Shown one piece after another: positions 8,918 to 18,250 of a stretch of 64,000 bases of DNA. The DNA is taken from the NCBI RefSeq assembly GCF_001039475.1, contig NZ_LELK01000001.1:996793-1060792 (forward strand). Reading direction: 5' to 3'. Below the pieces are notes generated by a model. That model was not told where the DNA came from and did not search any database. It saw nothing but the letters and a program-made list of their open reading frames with translations. Position 1 is the first letter of the stretch; the number at the start of each line of letters is the position of its first letter. The DNA comes from Guptibacillus hwajinpoensis. GTDB taxonomy: Bacteria; Bacillota; Bacilli; Bacillales; Guptibacillaceae. The translations under genes and the position numbers were made by a program.

Positions 8918-10189
8918 TCACTCCTTGCCTTCAGCTTGAAGCTGATCCTTCATCTCTTCTAATTCCTGCCCAGGGGCAAGATGTAAATGGAATACATCGT
9001 GGAGCGCGTTAACTGCCGCCGACAAATCATGCTGTCTGACTAGAACCCAGATAGTTGTATGAGAATCAGCTGACTGAAGAATATCAATGTTTTCTCGAGC
9101 AAGCGACTCAACAATTTTCGCAGTGACACCAGGTACACCACTCATGCCCGCTCCAACTGCAGATACTTTCGCGCAATCTTGAATAATTTCTGGATCGTAT
9201 CCCATTTCATTTAATGTCAGCACTGCTCGTTCTGTCATTTCTTCCATTACTGTGTAGACAACCCCAGTAAGGCTAATGTTAATAAAGTCAACGCTAATCC
9301 CTTCTCGTGCCATCGCTTTAAAAACTCTGGACTGAAGATCATATTGTCCTTCTTTAGCGAACACCTTAATTTGTGTTACGCCACTAACATGGGCAATACC
9401 CGTTATCACACGATCTATAACTTGTTCCCCTGTGATCTTACCAGTTGCAGAAGTAACTAGCGTACCTGTGGATGACGAGTAGGTTGATCGAATGCGCATC
9501 GGAATCTTCGCTTGCATTGCTATTTCAACAGCGCGTGGGTGAATCACCTTTGCACCTTGATAAGCCATATTGCAAACTTCATTATAAGTTACGATGGAAA
9601 GGGGACGAGCTTTTTCAACTATTCTAGGATCAGCTGTCATAATTCCTTCCACATCTGTGAAAATATCGACCATATCAGCTGTAAGTGCAGCACCAAGTGC
9701 TGCTGCTGACGTATCGCTGCCTCCGCGACCAAGTGTTGTTACATCGCCATCCTTCGTAACACCCTGGAAGCCAGTTACAACGACAACATCCATAGTCTTA
9801 AGCTCTTCCATTAAACGCTCGGATTTCATTTCAAGAATTCTTGCTTTGCTATGTTCAGCAGTCGTCATGAACCCTGCCTGCCCGCCTGTATAGGCTGTCG
9901 CTTTAAGTCCTTCTGTAAGGAGCAAATTTGAAAAAACGACAGAAGAAATGCTTTCTCCACAGGAAACTAAGAGATCATATTCTCTTGACGTTACTTTCCG
10001 ATTTCGATCACCAATTAATCCAAGCAAAGTATCCGTTGCATACGGATCACCTTTTCGACCCATCGCTGATACTACGACAACAACTTTATATCCATCGCTG
10101 ACTGCTTCTTTAATATGGTTAACAGCTCTAAGTCTGCCGTCTTCACTTTTTAATGAAGTTCCGCCAAACTTCTGCACGATGACTTTCAT
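8918..10189 (-). CDS. dapG: Aspartate kinase I DapG
   Basis: DapG phosphorylates aspartate, the entry reaction of the diaminopimelate pathway. The 423-residue protein starts with the kinase motif VQKFGGTSL and has GRGGSDTSAAALGAAL and FTDVEGIMTADPRIV in the amino-acid kinase domain. Two ACT domains follow (from about residue 270), including CAKVSAVGAGMSGVPGVTA and LQSADSHTTIWVLV, the features of the diaminopimelate-sensitive sporulation isozyme. It is about 19 residues longer than its Bacillus subtilis counterpart because of an acidic C-terminal tail. It sits between asd and dapA. Confidence 0.95.
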   Translation of the reverse strand: MKVIVQKFGGTSLKSEDGRLRAVNHIKEAVSDGYKVVVVVSAMGRKGDPYATDTLLGLIGDRNRKVTSREYDLLVSCGESISSVVFSNLLLTEGLKATAYTGGQAGFMTTAEHSKARILEMKSERLMEELKTMDVVVVTGFQGVTKDGDVTTLGRGGSDTSAAALGAALTADMVDIFTDVEGIMTADPRIVEKARPLSIVTYNEVCNMAYQGAKVIHPRAVEIAMQAKIPMRIRSTYSSSTGTLVTSATGKITGEQVIDRVITGIAHVSGVTQIKVFAKEGQYDLQSRVFKAMAREGISVDFINISLTGVVYTVMEEMTERAVLTLNEMGYDPEIIQDCAKVSAVGAGMSGVPGVTAKIVESLARENIDILQSADSHTTIWVLVRQHDLSAAVNALHDVFHLHLAPGQELEEMKDQLQAEGKE

Positions 10190-10208
10190 TCAGAACACCT
10201 TCTTATGT

Positions 10209-11255
10209 CTATTTCAATATATTGAGGGCTGCCAAACTTTCGGCGATTTGAACAGAATTCCATGCTGCCCCCTTCAGTAGATTATCAGAGACAATCCACA
10301 TATGGAAGCCATTTTTTTGATTAAGGTCTTTTCGAATACGACCCACAAAAACATCTGATTTTCCTACAGCATCAAGTGGCATAGGATAAACTTGATTAGA
10401 AGGGTCGTCCTTCAATGTTACTCCACTAGCGTTTTTCATAAGCTCTTTCACATCTTCAACAGTCACATCGTCACGGCCAATCTCTACGTACACAGACTCA
10501 GCGTGACCTGTTTCAATCGGGAGACGTACGCAAGTTGCCGCAACATGTAGCTCAGCATCATGCATAATTTTCTTCGTTTCATTTATCATCTTCATTTCTT
10601 CATAAGTAAATCCGTTCTCTTCAAATACATCGATTTGAGGAATTGCATTAAACGCTATTGGGTAATGCTTCTTATCTCCCTTGACCGGAAGAATTTCTGG
10701 CGTGTACTCTTCACCATTCAATGCAGCTTTTGACTGTTCTTTCATCTCTGTAACAGCATTCGCTCCTGCACCTGAAACGGCTTGATAAGTAGAAACAATA
10801 ATTTTATGAAGGCCATATGTTTGCTTAAGTGGTTCAAGTGCTGCCACCATCTGAATGGTTGAACAGTTTGGATTTGCAATAATGCCTTTATGATCATTTA
10901 AGTCGCTTTCGTTCACTTCTGGTACGACAAGTGGAACTTCAGGATTCATACGAAATGCACTTGTATTATCAACAACGATAGCGCCGCGTTTAACAGCTTC
11001 AGGAGCTAATTCTTTCGAAACACTACCTCCAGCACTAAATAAGGCAAGCTGCACCCCTTCAAAAGCTTCAGGTGTTGCTTCCTTTACTGTTAACTCTTGC
11101 CCTTTGAACATAACTTTCTTACCTGCTGATCGTGATGACGAAAGGAGCGTTAAGGTCGATATCGGAAAATCCCGTTCCTCTAGTGTTTGAATCATTTGTT
11201 GTCCGACTGCGCCTGTTGCTCCAACTACTGCTACATGATATTGGTTCCCGCTCAT
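10209..11255 (-). CDS. asd: Aspartate-semialdehyde dehydrogenase Asd
   Basis: Asd reduces aspartyl phosphate to aspartate semialdehyde with NADPH. The 348-residue protein opens with the Rossmann motif [14 protein letters not shown] and contains the active-site cysteine in NPNCSTIQM (Cys131); the substrate-binding Arg/His segment [12 protein letters not shown] appears near residue 245. The ribosome-binding site GGAGGAG precedes the ATG. It is the first gene of asd-dapG-dapA. Its product feeds both DapA and, through dihydrodipicolinate, the neighbouring dipicolinate synthase SpoVFA/B, which explains the cluster. Confidence 0.96.
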   Translation of the reverse strand: MSGNQYHVAVVGATGAVGQQMIQTLEERDFPISTLTLLSSSRSAGKKVMFKGQELTVKEATPEAFEGVQLALFSAGGSVSKELAPEAVKRGAIVVDNTSAFRMNPEVPLVVPEVNESDLNDHKGIIANPNCSTIQMVAALEPLKQTYGLHKIIVSTYQAVSGAGANAVTEMKEQSKAALNGEEYTPEILPVKGDKKHYPIAFNAIPQIDVFEENGFTYEEMKMINETKKIMHDAELHVAATCVRLPIETGHAESVYVEIGRDDVTVEDVKELMKNASGVTLKDDPSNQVYPMPLDAVGKSDVFVGRIRKDLNQKNGFHMWIVSDNLLKGAAWNSVQIAESLAALNILK

Positions 11256-11301
11256 TTCTTATTCTCCTCCCATAGTCCATTCCTAAATCCATCACAACAG
11301 A

Positions 11302-11323
11302 AGGAGAAACCGAGGTTTCTCCT
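11302..11323 (-). terminator. Hairpin between spoVFB and asd
   Basis: AGGAGAAACC and GGTTTCTCCT form a ten-bp stem with a two-base spacer. On the minus strand the following TCTGTTGTG is a poor T tract, so termination after spoVFB is probably partial. The hairpin also lies in what would be the asd leader. Confidence 0.6.
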
Positions 11324-11388
11324 CCTACTTAGTGATTTTATTCTCTATTTTATCATAAACCTATTCTAAAGAAAGAAAAATCAATTGG

Positions 11389-11982
11389 CTAATCTAAATA
11401 CCTTTCGACTAATACGGGTTGAATTTGTTTTCCTTGAATTGCCATATCAATTGTTTCTTTCAATGATGGCATTCGAGCGACAAGGGAGTTCGGCTTTTTA
11501 ACAGGATCATCCTGCCCAAATGGAATAAAATAAATATTTTTAGTTGACATCAATCTTAAAATATTTGTGCCATTTAAACCCAGGCCATCATTCGTCGATA
11601 TACCAAGAACGACTGGTTTCTCATTTCTTAACGTTGCTTTTGCTCCCATTAAAACAGGAGAATCAGTCATTGCATTCGCAAACTTACTTATCGAATTACC
11701 TGTTATTGGCGCAATCACCATACAATCAAGAGGAGTTTTCGGACCAAATGGTTCTGCCTTCACAATTGAATTCACGCAAGGATTGCCTGTAATTTCTTCA
11801 ATTCGAGCAATCCAATCTTCGCCTACACCAAACCTAGTAGTCGTATTCATAACAGTATGTGACACAAACGGAGTGACTTTAGCTCCAGATTGAACGAGTT
11901 CTTCAATTTGAGGGACAACGGCGTCATACGTACAATGAGAACCTGTTAAACCAAAACCAATATGCTTCCCTTTCAAACTCAT
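11389..11982 (-). CDS. spoVFB: Dipicolinate synthase subunit B SpoVFB (DpaB)
   Basis: This 197-residue flavoprotein-like subunit acts with SpoVFA to oxidise dihydrodipicolinate to dipicolinic acid in the mother cell. It begins GKHIGFGLTGSHCTYD and contains the flavodoxin-like segment MVIAPITGNSISKFANAMTDSP, as in the family. Its ATG overlaps the spoVFA stop (ATGA), showing translational coupling of the two subunits. Length and sequence match the Bacillus subtilis protein closely. Expression is expected only late in sporulation, from the sigma-K-type promoter upstream of spoVFA. Confidence 0.95.
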   Translation of the reverse strand: MSLKGKHIGFGLTGSHCTYDAVVPQIEELVQSGAKVTPFVSHTVMNTTTRFGVGEDWIARIEEITGNPCVNSIVKAEPFGPKTPLDCMVIAPITGNSISKFANAMTDSPVLMGAKATLRNEKPVVLGISTNDGLGLNGTNILRLMSTKNIYFIPFGQDDPVKKPNSLVARMPSLKETIDMAIQGKQIQPVLVERYLD

Positions 11983-12881
11983 GGATTGTTCTCCTTTCCC
12001 TTGTGAGACTGCTCAATTAACAGCTGAGTTAAGACATTCGCAATAATTTTCCCTGCTGTTTTAGGAGCAACGATCCCAGGAAGACCCGGTGCGAGAAGAG
12101 CCTTAATTCCTCGTTTTTCTGCATATCGAAAATCCGTTCCTCCAGGCTTCGAAGCAAGGTCGATCACAAGCGTATGAGAAGGCATTTTCGCAATCACTTG
12201 TGATGTTACAATTTGAGCGGGTATTGTATTAATACAAACATCCAGATCTGATACGTTATCTACGAGATCTGATAAATAAAACGGCTTTAATCCCATTTCT
12301 GTAATTCTAGCAATATGTTCGGGCTTTCTTACTCCTACGCTGACGTTCGCACCAAGGGCTGCAAATGTCCTTGCTACTGACATTCCAACTCTCCCTAGAC
12401 CAAGTACTGCAATGTTTGATTGATGAATTGTAATATCGGTATGCTGAATAACCATCATGACAGTTCCTTCTACCGTCGGGATGGAATTATAAATTGCAAC
12501 ATCATCTCGTTCAAATAGGCAAACTAACGTCCTCGACGCTTCCTTAACCATCTGATTCAAACAACTGTTACTAATTCCACTATAAATTGTACAGTGGGAA
12601 GGAGTTTGTTTAAGTTGATCTGCCGTAAGCATAACTTTTTCATTAGAAAATATCGTATCTACTTCCCCTTCAATCGTCGTTCCACCCACTGGAAGGATAA
12701 TCGCATTGAGTGTTGAAAGCTTTACTTCATCCATTGTACATTTCGTTGCTCCAGTGAATCCGTGATCAAGCTGATCAAACCCTATTAGGTATAAGTCCGC
12801 ATTCAGTTCGGTCAACTTTCGAATAATTTCAAGCTGGCGGGCATCACCGCCAATGATGGCGATGTGTTGATTCGTTAGCAT
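11979..12881 (-). CDS. spoVFA: Dipicolinate synthase subunit A SpoVFA (DpaA)
   Basis: SpoVFA is the NAD(P)-binding subunit of dipicolinate synthase, which makes the spore-core chelator dipicolinic acid. The start MLTNQHIAIIGGDARQLE is selected because GGGGAGGAACG precedes it; this gives 300 residues. Visible features are an N-terminal Rossmann motif (IIGGDARQLEIIRKL), a second one at VAVLGLGRVGMSVARTFAALG-type residues near 165, and the conserved tail LLAPGLPGIVAPKTAGKI. It lies upstream of the lysine-branch genes that supply its substrate, and a close match to a sigma-K promoter lies about 60 bases before the start. Confidence 0.95.
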   Translation of the reverse strand: MLTNQHIAIIGGDARQLEIIRKLTELNADLYLIGFDQLDHGFTGATKCTMDEVKLSTLNAIILPVGGTTIEGEVDTIFSNEKVMLTADQLKQTPSHCTIYSGISNSCLNQMVKEASRTLVCLFERDDVAIYNSIPTVEGTVMMVIQHTDITIHQSNIAVLGLGRVGMSVARTFAALGANVSVGVRKPEHIARITEMGLKPFYLSDLVDNVSDLDVCINTIPAQIVTSQVIAKMPSHTLVIDLASKPGGTDFRYAEKRGIKALLAPGLPGIVAPKTAGKIIANVLTQLLIEQSHKGKENNP

Positions 12882-12937
12882 CGTTCCTCCCCTTTCCTTT
12901 TCCACGTCTTACTACGGGGATTAATGTAATTTCTCAA

Positions 12938-12966
12938 CATTCTATGTGGTGAATACCCGCTTGGTG
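12938..12966 (-). promoter_or_regulatory. Putative sigma-K promoter of spoVFA-spoVFB
   Basis: On the minus strand CACC (12963-12966) is separated by exactly 16 bases from CATAGAATG (12938-12946). The sigma-K consensus is mACm, 16 bases, CATAnnnTA, so only the last base departs. The start codon lies about 57 bases downstream. In Bacillus subtilis the spoVF operon is known to be sigma-K dependent. Confidence 0.72.
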
Positions 12967-12986
12967 AATTTAGAATGAACTCCAAT

Positions 12987-13229
12987 TTAATCCTTTTTAT
13001 TATTCTGAACGATAATCATATCTCTTCCAATTGTTTCGATGTGATGCCATGGTATTGAAATATCTTGTTCTCTACGTTTTAAACCCATCCAGGAGGACTT
13101 TGGAATTATTAGAGCTTTTAACAAACCTGTTTTTTCATCAAATAATAGATCTGTTTGACCTAGGACACCTAGCTTCTGCCCTCTCTCAATATCAATTAAT
13201 TCTTTCCCACTTAGTTGACTTAATCTCAT
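12987..13229 (-). CDS. ymxH: YlmC/YmxH family PRC-barrel sporulation protein
   Basis: This 80-residue protein has a single PRC-barrel domain: MRLSQLSGKELIDIERGQKL, then DLLFDEKTGLLKALIIP and ISIPWHHIETIGRDMIIV. The start is set at that Met because GGAGGAG lies just upstream. Its relatives YlmC and YmxH occur in spore formers and are linked to sporulation by genomic context, but no biochemical role is established. It stands between the M16 peptidase gene mlpA, whose terminator lies upstream, and spoVFA. Confidence 0.87.
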   Translation of the reverse strand: MRLSQLSGKELIDIERGQKLGVLGQTDLLFDEKTGLLKALIIPKSSWMGLKRREQDISIPWHHIETIGRDMIIVQNNKKD

Positions 13230-13309
13230 CAAACTCCTCCTTACAATCACGTTTATATAGTTTAGTCTATGAATCACGATTGGAAGGAAGACATGAATTA
13301 TCGAGACAC

Positions 13310-13342
13310 AAAAAACCCGCCTCTACAAAAGAGACGGGTTTT
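13310..13342 (-). terminator. Intrinsic terminator of mlpA
   Basis: On the minus strand AAAACCCGTCTC, a seven-base loop and GAGGCGGGTTTTTT form a GC-rich stem with one mismatch followed by a T run, directly after mlpA. Confidence 0.9.
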
Positions 13343-13347
13343 CGCTT

Positions 13348-14586
13348 TTATTTCATACCAGTAGGTAGTTCACCGTTCGGACTAATCAACGAACAAGAGA
13401 AGTCGTCTGTAAACATAGACTGAATCATGTTGTTAACATTCTCATGATTCACACTTTCGATATTCGTAATAATATCGTCAAGCGTACGATGTTGATTTAG
13501 CAATAATTCATTTTTACCGTTACGGCTCATCCGGCTGTTTGTACTCTCAAGGCTTAGCATCAAGTTCCCTTTCAGCTGCTCCTTGCAATTGTTGAGCTCT
13601 TTAGACGTTATGCCGTCTTTCTTAAAATCTCTCAATGTCTTCTGAATCGTTTCATATAGACGGTCAAGCTGGTTCTGTGCTGTTCCTGCATATATCGTAA
13701 GCAATCCGCTATCTTGATAAGCAGAATGATACGAGAACACGGAATAAGCAAGTCCCTGATCCTCTCTTACGTCCTGAAAGAGGCGGCTACTCATACTTCC
13801 ACCAAGAACGTTATTCATAACAATTAAGCTGTAAATATCGTCTGTACCAAATGGAAGTCCTTCGTATCCGAGACAAAGATGAGCTTGCTCTGTTTCTTTT
13901 TTACGAGCAAGGTGTCTTGAATGGAAAAGTGGCGAAGTACCATTAGGCTTTCCTGCAGGTGTTTCCCAATGTTCAAAAGCAGCTTCTACTTTTTTCAAGA
14001 AAGATTCATCGATGTTTCCTGCAATCGATACGACAATATTGTCAGGTGTATAGTGACTTTGCATATAGTCTCGAAGCGTATCTCCAGAAAATCCTTTTAA
14101 CGTGTCTTCTGTACCGAGAATTGGCATTGCTAATTCGTGATCACCATAACTTGCCTGACTTAACATATCGTGAACGATGTCATCTGGCGTATCTTCATAC
14201 ATTTTGATTTCCTCATGAACAACGTTCTTCTCTTTCGCAAGCTCTCCAGCTTCAAACGTTGATTGGAAAAACATGTCTGTCAAAACATCAAGCGCATAAT
14301 CTGCGTGCTCATCAAGAACTTTCGCATAGTAACATGTATATTCTTTTGATGTAAACGCATTAACTTGACCACCAATACTATCGAATGATTCAGCTATTTC
14401 TTTTGCACTCCGCTTTTCAGTTCCTTTGAAAAACATATGCTCAAGGAAATGTGAAACACCATTTAATTCTTTTGGTTCAAAACGTGAACCAGTTCCAATC
14501 CAGATTCCGATCGCGACCGATCGAACTGTTGGTATATTTTCTAACACTACCCTAACACCATTTTTGCAAGTAACTTTATTTATCAA
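13348..14586 (-). CDS. mlpA: M16-family zinc metallopeptidase MlpA
   Basis: MlpA is a processing-peptidase-like zinc protease conserved beside spoVFA and pnp in Bacillus. The 412-residue protein carries the inverted zinc motif HxxEH as HFLEH (His46, Glu49, His50), with the third ligand Glu expected in EKNVVHEEIKMYED. The C-terminal half has the family segment GLAYSVFSYHSAY and an Arg/Tyr substrate site. It begins with TTG, preceded by AGGAGGAAAAGGC, and by alignment the N-terminus is correct. Reported Bacillus subtilis homologs affect extracellular protease levels; the role here is inferred. Confidence 0.93.
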   Translation of the reverse strand: MINKVTCKNGVRVVLENIPTVRSVAIGIWIGTGSRFEPKELNGVSHFLEHMFFKGTEKRSAKEIAESFDSIGGQVNAFTSKEYTCYYAKVLDEHADYALDVLTDMFFQSTFEAGELAKEKNVVHEEIKMYEDTPDDIVHDMLSQASYGDHELAMPILGTEDTLKGFSGDTLRDYMQSHYTPDNIVVSIAGNIDESFLKKVEAAFEHWETPAGKPNGTSPLFHSRHLARKKETEQAHLCLGYEGLPFGTDDIYSLIVMNNVLGGSMSSRLFQDVREDQGLAYSVFSYHSAYQDSGLLTIYAGTAQNQLDRLYETIQKTLRDFKKDGITSKELNNCKEQLKGNLMLSLESTNSRMSRNGKNELLLNQHRTLDDIITNIESVNHENVNNMIQSMFTDDFSCSLISPNGELPTGMK

Positions 14587-14666
14587 GCCTTTTCCTCCTG
14601 TATCGTTACCATTTCTATCTTAATCTTCCAAAATCACTATATCATTAATAAAGATAGGAAACAATT

Positions 14667-15626
14667 CTATGGTCTTTTCTCAATTCGTTTAGAATCTAAC
14701 ACCTGTGAGACAGTACCGAGCTGAAATCCACGCTTTTTAACACCACGAATGATCGCGTCTAAACTTTTTTCAGTTGGGTCTGTCGGATGCATCAAAATTA
14801 ATGCCCCAGCGTGTACCTTTTGCAATACGCGATCCGTTAGAACGTGTGGAGAGGGCTTCTTCCAATCAACGGTATCAACCGACCAGAGAACTGTTTGCAT
14901 GCCAAGACTGTCAGCAATCTGAACTGCATTGTTCGCATAGCTACCGCTTGGTGGCGCAAAAACAACTGGCTTTTTATCAATTGTCGCTTCAATAACTTTG
15001 TTTGTATCTTCTAACTCTTTTCGAATCGATGCATCGCTTAATTGCTTTAAATCAGGATGAGAATAGGCGTGGTTTCCTATTTCGTGTCCCTCTTCATCAA
15101 GCATACGTACCATATCTGAATTTTTCTTAGACCATGATCCATCTAAGAAAAACGTTGCGTGAACATTGTTTTTCTTTAACACCTGTAGCATATCTGGTAA
15201 ATACTCTTCTCCCCACGCAACATTTATCATTAAAGCGACCATCGCTTTATTTGGATTGCCTTTATACACTGCTGTAGGTTCTAGTTCATCTAACTGGATA
15301 TCTGGCTCAACTTCTTTTCTTACAAGCATCTCTTCGTTAAACGACTTTCCTTTCATTTTCTCATAGGAAGCTTTTGCATCAATCACGATACCATTATAAC
15401 CAGGTATCCCTTTCCATACACGATCAATCGTGGCATTAACAGGAAGTATATCAAGTTTCGATTTTGCTTCGTTTATTTCACTATATAACGGACTTCCATT
15501 TACCGTTATAGCAGCCTCTTCTTTTAAATTTCCTAAGTACATTGATGTATAGGGGTTCTGAAGTGAACCTGCTGCAACCGCTAAAATCATGACAAAAACA
15601 ATTAAATGGATCCAGGATTTCTTCAT
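14667..15626 (-). CDS. ylxY: YlxY, polysaccharide-deacetylase-like sporulation protein
   Basis: The 319-residue protein has a single N-terminal membrane anchor or signal (residues 5-23) and a C-terminal NodB-type deacetylase domain. The second NodB motif is present (EIGNHAYSHPDLKQLS), as are PPSGSY and LWSVDTVDW. The usual first motif TFDDG is replaced by MINVAWGEE, so the metal-binding/catalytic Asp pair is missing; YlxY homologs share this, so catalytic activity is doubtful. It lies between pnp and mlpA as in Bacillus subtilis. A ribosome-binding site GGGGG precedes the ATG. Confidence 0.9.
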   Translation of the reverse strand: MKKSWIHLIVFVMILAVAAGSLQNPYTSMYLGNLKEEAAITVNGSPLYSEINEAKSKLDILPVNATIDRVWKGIPGYNGIVIDAKASYEKMKGKSFNEEMLVRKEVEPDIQLDELEPTAVYKGNPNKAMVALMINVAWGEEYLPDMLQVLKKNNVHATFFLDGSWSKKNSDMVRMLDEEGHEIGNHAYSHPDLKQLSDASIRKELEDTNKVIEATIDKKPVVFAPPSGSYANNAVQIADSLGMQTVLWSVDTVDWKKPSPHVLTDRVLQKVHAGALILMHPTDPTEKSLDAIIRGVKKRGFQLGTVSQVLDSKRIEKRP

Positions 15627-15755
15627 TGAATTGCCCCCTTTTGTACAAAGGGTATGTGCTTAAGTCAAGCTATAGAACGAACGCGAGTGAATAATCTTTC
15701 ATTATAAGCTACTCTTTCGTCCTACACTATTTTATAGTCTCTTTTCTTTTTTAAT

Positions 15756-15945
15756 GGCTCTTTTCTAAAAAATTATTGCTTTTAAAACAATTATTGAATA
15801 TAAACCACACTTCGCTAATTGGAGCGGAAGGATGCTCGACTCCTGCGGGACTAGCGGGACAGGTGAGACCCCGCAGGAGCGTTAGCGACGAGGAGGCTCA
15901 CCGCCCGCCCCGCGGAAAGCGAGCATCCTGGAGCGGAAATTTACA
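15756..15945 (+). repeat. GC-rich palindromic repeat, complete copy
   Basis: This is the most intact of four related copies. An AT-rich arm (GGCTCTTTTCTAAAA onward) leads into a core with nested inverted repeats. AGGATGCTCG (15829-15838) pairs with CGAGCATCCT (15920-15929), and inside it CTCCTGCGGG (15840-15849) pairs with CCCGCAGGAG (15870-15879), giving a cloverleaf-like fold. Other copies are at 50655-50843 (same orientation), 54735-54866 (inverted, internally deleted) and 4410-4455 (relic). All lie between genes. Confidence 0.85.
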
Positions 15946-15963
15946 GCCTCCTTTTTATATTAG

Positions 15964-15994
15964 ACGAAAAAAAGAACCCGGCTCAGCCGGATTC
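15964..15994 (-). terminator. Intrinsic terminator of rpsO-pnp
   Basis: On the minus strand GAATCCGGCTGAGCCGGGTTCTTTTTTT folds into a GC-rich hairpin followed by seven T residues immediately after the pnp stop codon. Confidence 0.93.
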
Positions 15995-15995
15995 T

Positions 15996-18113
15996 TTAGT
16001 TATTTTGACTTTGTTCTTCACGCTCACGCTGCTCTTTCAATAGCTCTTTACGAGAAAGGTTAACGCGTCCTTGCCTATCAATTTCTTTAACTTTAACCAT
16101 GATCTCATCACCGATCGAAACCACATCTTCAACTTTGTTAGTTCGTTCTTCTGCAAGTTCAGAAATGTGAACAAGACCTTCCTTGCCAGCGAATAGTTCA
16201 ACAAATGCACCGAACTTTTCAACTCGCTTAACTTTACCAAGGTATGTTGTCCCAACTTCAACTTCACGCACAAGATCTTCGATGATTTTCTTAGCTTTTG
16301 CGTTCATCTCTTGTTCAGTAGAAGAGATGAAGACTGATCCATCTTGTTCGATATCAATTTTAACGCCAGTCTCTTCAATAATTTTATTGATCATTTTTCC
16401 GCTTGGTCCGATAACATCGCGAATTTTGTCTGGTTTAATTGACATTGTAAGGATCTTAGGAGCATAAGCAGAAAGCTCAGTACGAGGCTCATTAATAGCG
16501 CTCATCATGTTTTCAAGAATTGCGAGACGTCCATTTTTCGCCTGTTCAAGAGCCTGGCGAAGGATATCTTCGTTAATTCCAGATATTTTAATATCCATTT
16601 GAAGAGCTGTTATACCTTGCTTCGTTCCAGCTACTTTAAAGTCCATATCACCAAGAGCATCTTCCATGCCTTGAATGTCAGTAAGAACTGTAACATCTTC
16701 TCCATCGCTTACAAGTCCCATAGCAATACCTGCAACCGGTGCTGTAATCGGCACACCCGCATCCATCATCGCAAGCGTACTTGCACAGATGCTTGCCTGT
16801 GAAGTCGAACCATTCGATTCAAGCACTTCAGATACAAGACGAATTGTATAAGGGAAATCTTTCTCAGTTGGGATAACTTGCTCAAGAGCACGTTCACCAA
16901 GAGCACCGTGACCAATCTCACGACGACCAGGTCCACGCATAGGGCCAGTTTCACCTACACTGAATTTAGGGAAGTTATAGTGATGCATAAAACGCTTTGA
17001 TTCCTCTGTACCTAGACCATCAAGGATTTGAACATCCCCAAGTGCTCCTAGCGTACAAATGCTTAGCGCCTGAGTTTGTCCACGAGTGAACAGACCCGAA
17101 CCATGTGTTCTTGATAAAATACCGACTTCAGAATCAAGCGGGCGAATTTCATCAACGCCACGTCCATCAGGTCGTACTTTATCTTTCAGAATTAAACGAC
17201 GAACTTCCTGCTTCACGAAGCTATTCAGAATTGATTTCACTTCATCAGCACTATATTCTTCGCTTTCTTCATATGCTTCTGTTGCACGCGTCATTACAGC
17301 ATCAATAGCTTCCTGTCTTGCATGCTTCTCAATCACCTTTACAGCTTCTTTAACGTCAGATAAGTACTGCTCGCTAAGTTCTGCTTCAAGCGTTTCGTTG
17401 GCTTTCTTAAGCGATACTTCGCGCTTTTCTTTACCAGTTGCTTCAATAATTTGCTCTTGGAATGCAATTAGACGCTTAATTTCCTGATGTCCATAAAGAA
17501 TACCTTCAAGCATTGCTTCTTCAGGAACTTCTTCAGCACCTGCTTCAACCATGTTAATGGCTTCTTTCGTTCCAGCTACCGTCAAGTGAATATCACTTTG
17601 TTCAAGCTGATCAACGTTTGGATTCACAACAAATTCACCGTCGATACGTCCTACAATAACACCAGCAATCGGTCCATCAAATGGAAGATCACTAATACCT
17701 AGTGCTAGAGATGAACCGAACATAGCTGCCATCTCTGAGGAACAGTTTTGATCAACGCTCATGACTGTACTTACTACCTGTACTTCGTTGCGGAAGCCGT
17801 CAGGGAATAAAGGACGAATCGGGCGATCAATAAGACGGCTCGCTAGGATTGCCTTTTCACTTGGACGTCCTTCACGCTTGATGAAGCCTCCAGGAATTTT
17901 ACCTACTGCATATAATCGTTCTTCATAGTTAACCGTTAGTGGGAAAAACGGAAGGTCTTTAGGCTCTTTTGAACCTGTAACCGTTGCTAATACGGCTGTA
18001 TCGCCGTAGCGAATCAAAGCCGCACCGCTCGCCTGCTTTGCCAGTTGACCAATTTCAACTGACAATTCACGACCAGCCCAATCAATTGAAAACACTTGCT
18101 TGTCCTGTGCCAT
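15996..18113 (-). CDS. pnp: Polyribonucleotide nucleotidyltransferase (PNPase)
   Basis: PNPase is the main 3'-to-5' phosphorolytic exoribonuclease and a degradosome partner. The start is set at [14 protein letters not shown], as in homologs, giving 705 residues. Two RNase PH domains are visible ([37 protein letters not shown] with [17 protein letters not shown]), then a KH domain ([19 protein letters not shown]) and a C-terminal S1 domain ([20 protein letters not shown]). It lies downstream of rpsO with a terminator between them, so it is made by readthrough or from its own promoter. Confidence 0.97.
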   Translation of the reverse strand: MAQDKQVFSIDWAGRELSVEIGQLAKQASGAALIRYGDTAVLATVTGSKEPKDLPFFPLTVNYEERLYAVGKIPGGFIKREGRPSEKAILASRLIDRPIRPLFPDGFRNEVQVVSTVMSVDQNCSSEMAAMFGSSLALGISDLPFDGPIAGVIVGRIDGEFVVNPNVDQLEQSDIHLTVAGTKEAINMVEAGAEEVPEEAMLEGILYGHQEIKRLIAFQEQIIEATGKEKREVSLKKANETLEAELSEQYLSDVKEAVKVIEKHARQEAIDAVMTRATEAYEESEEYSADEVKSILNSFVKQEVRRLILKDKVRPDGRGVDEIRPLDSEVGILSRTHGSGLFTRGQTQALSICTLGALGDVQILDGLGTEESKRFMHHYNFPKFSVGETGPMRGPGRREIGHGALGERALEQVIPTEKDFPYTIRLVSEVLESNGSTSQASICASTLAMMDAGVPITAPVAGIAMGLVSDGEDVTVLTDIQGMEDALGDMDFKVAGTKQGITALQMDIKISGINEDILRQALEQAKNGRLAILENMMSAINEPRTELSAYAPKILTMSIKPDKIRDVIGPSGKMINKIIEETGVKIDIEQDGSVFISSTEQEMNAKAKKIIEDLVREVEVGTTYLGKVKRVEKFGAFVELFAGKEGLVHISELAEERTNKVEDVVSIGDEIMVKVKEIDRQGRVNLSRKELLKEQREREEQSQNN

Positions 18114-18214
18114 TAATGTGAGAACTCCTCTCATCCAATAAAATCATTTCTTTTATTATACCCTAACCTTTTTATATCTAAAAAGAAAGGAAGAAATCTA
18201 TGTATTTTAACCTA

Positions 18215-18243
18215 ATAAAAAAGCGGGAATTATCCCGCTTTTC
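18215..18243 (-). terminator. Terminator or attenuator between rpsO and pnp
   Basis: AAAGCGGGATAATTCCCGCTTTTTT on the minus strand is a compact GC hairpin with a T run directly after rpsO. It separates the abundant S15 message from pnp. Confidence 0.9.
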
Positions 18244-18250
18244 TGAATCA

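Larger units (their letters stand above)
15627..15995. other. Intergenic region between pnp and ylxY
   Basis: These 369 bases contain no believable gene. They hold the pnp terminator, one complete copy of the palindromic repeat family (15756-15945), and an AT-rich stretch that should contain the ylxY promoter. A plus-strand reading frame across the repeat is an artefact of its GC-rich core. Confidence 0.7.

Noticed and set aside
8913-11388. Lysine riboswitch before asd-dapG-dapA
   Set aside because: The asd leader is about 130 bases and contains only a simple hairpin, too short for a lysine riboswitch aptamer with its conserved core.
15640-15690. Sigma-E promoter for ylxY (CATACCCT near 15649-15656 with an upstream ATA)
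   Set aside because: The -10 element fits 7 of 8 bases, but spacing to the -35 is about two bases off and the leader would be only about 15 bases.
15776-16063. Plus-strand open frame across the repeat and the end of pnp
   Set aside because: It arises from the GC-rich palindromic core and the antisense of pnp; no ribosome-binding site and no protein-like composition.
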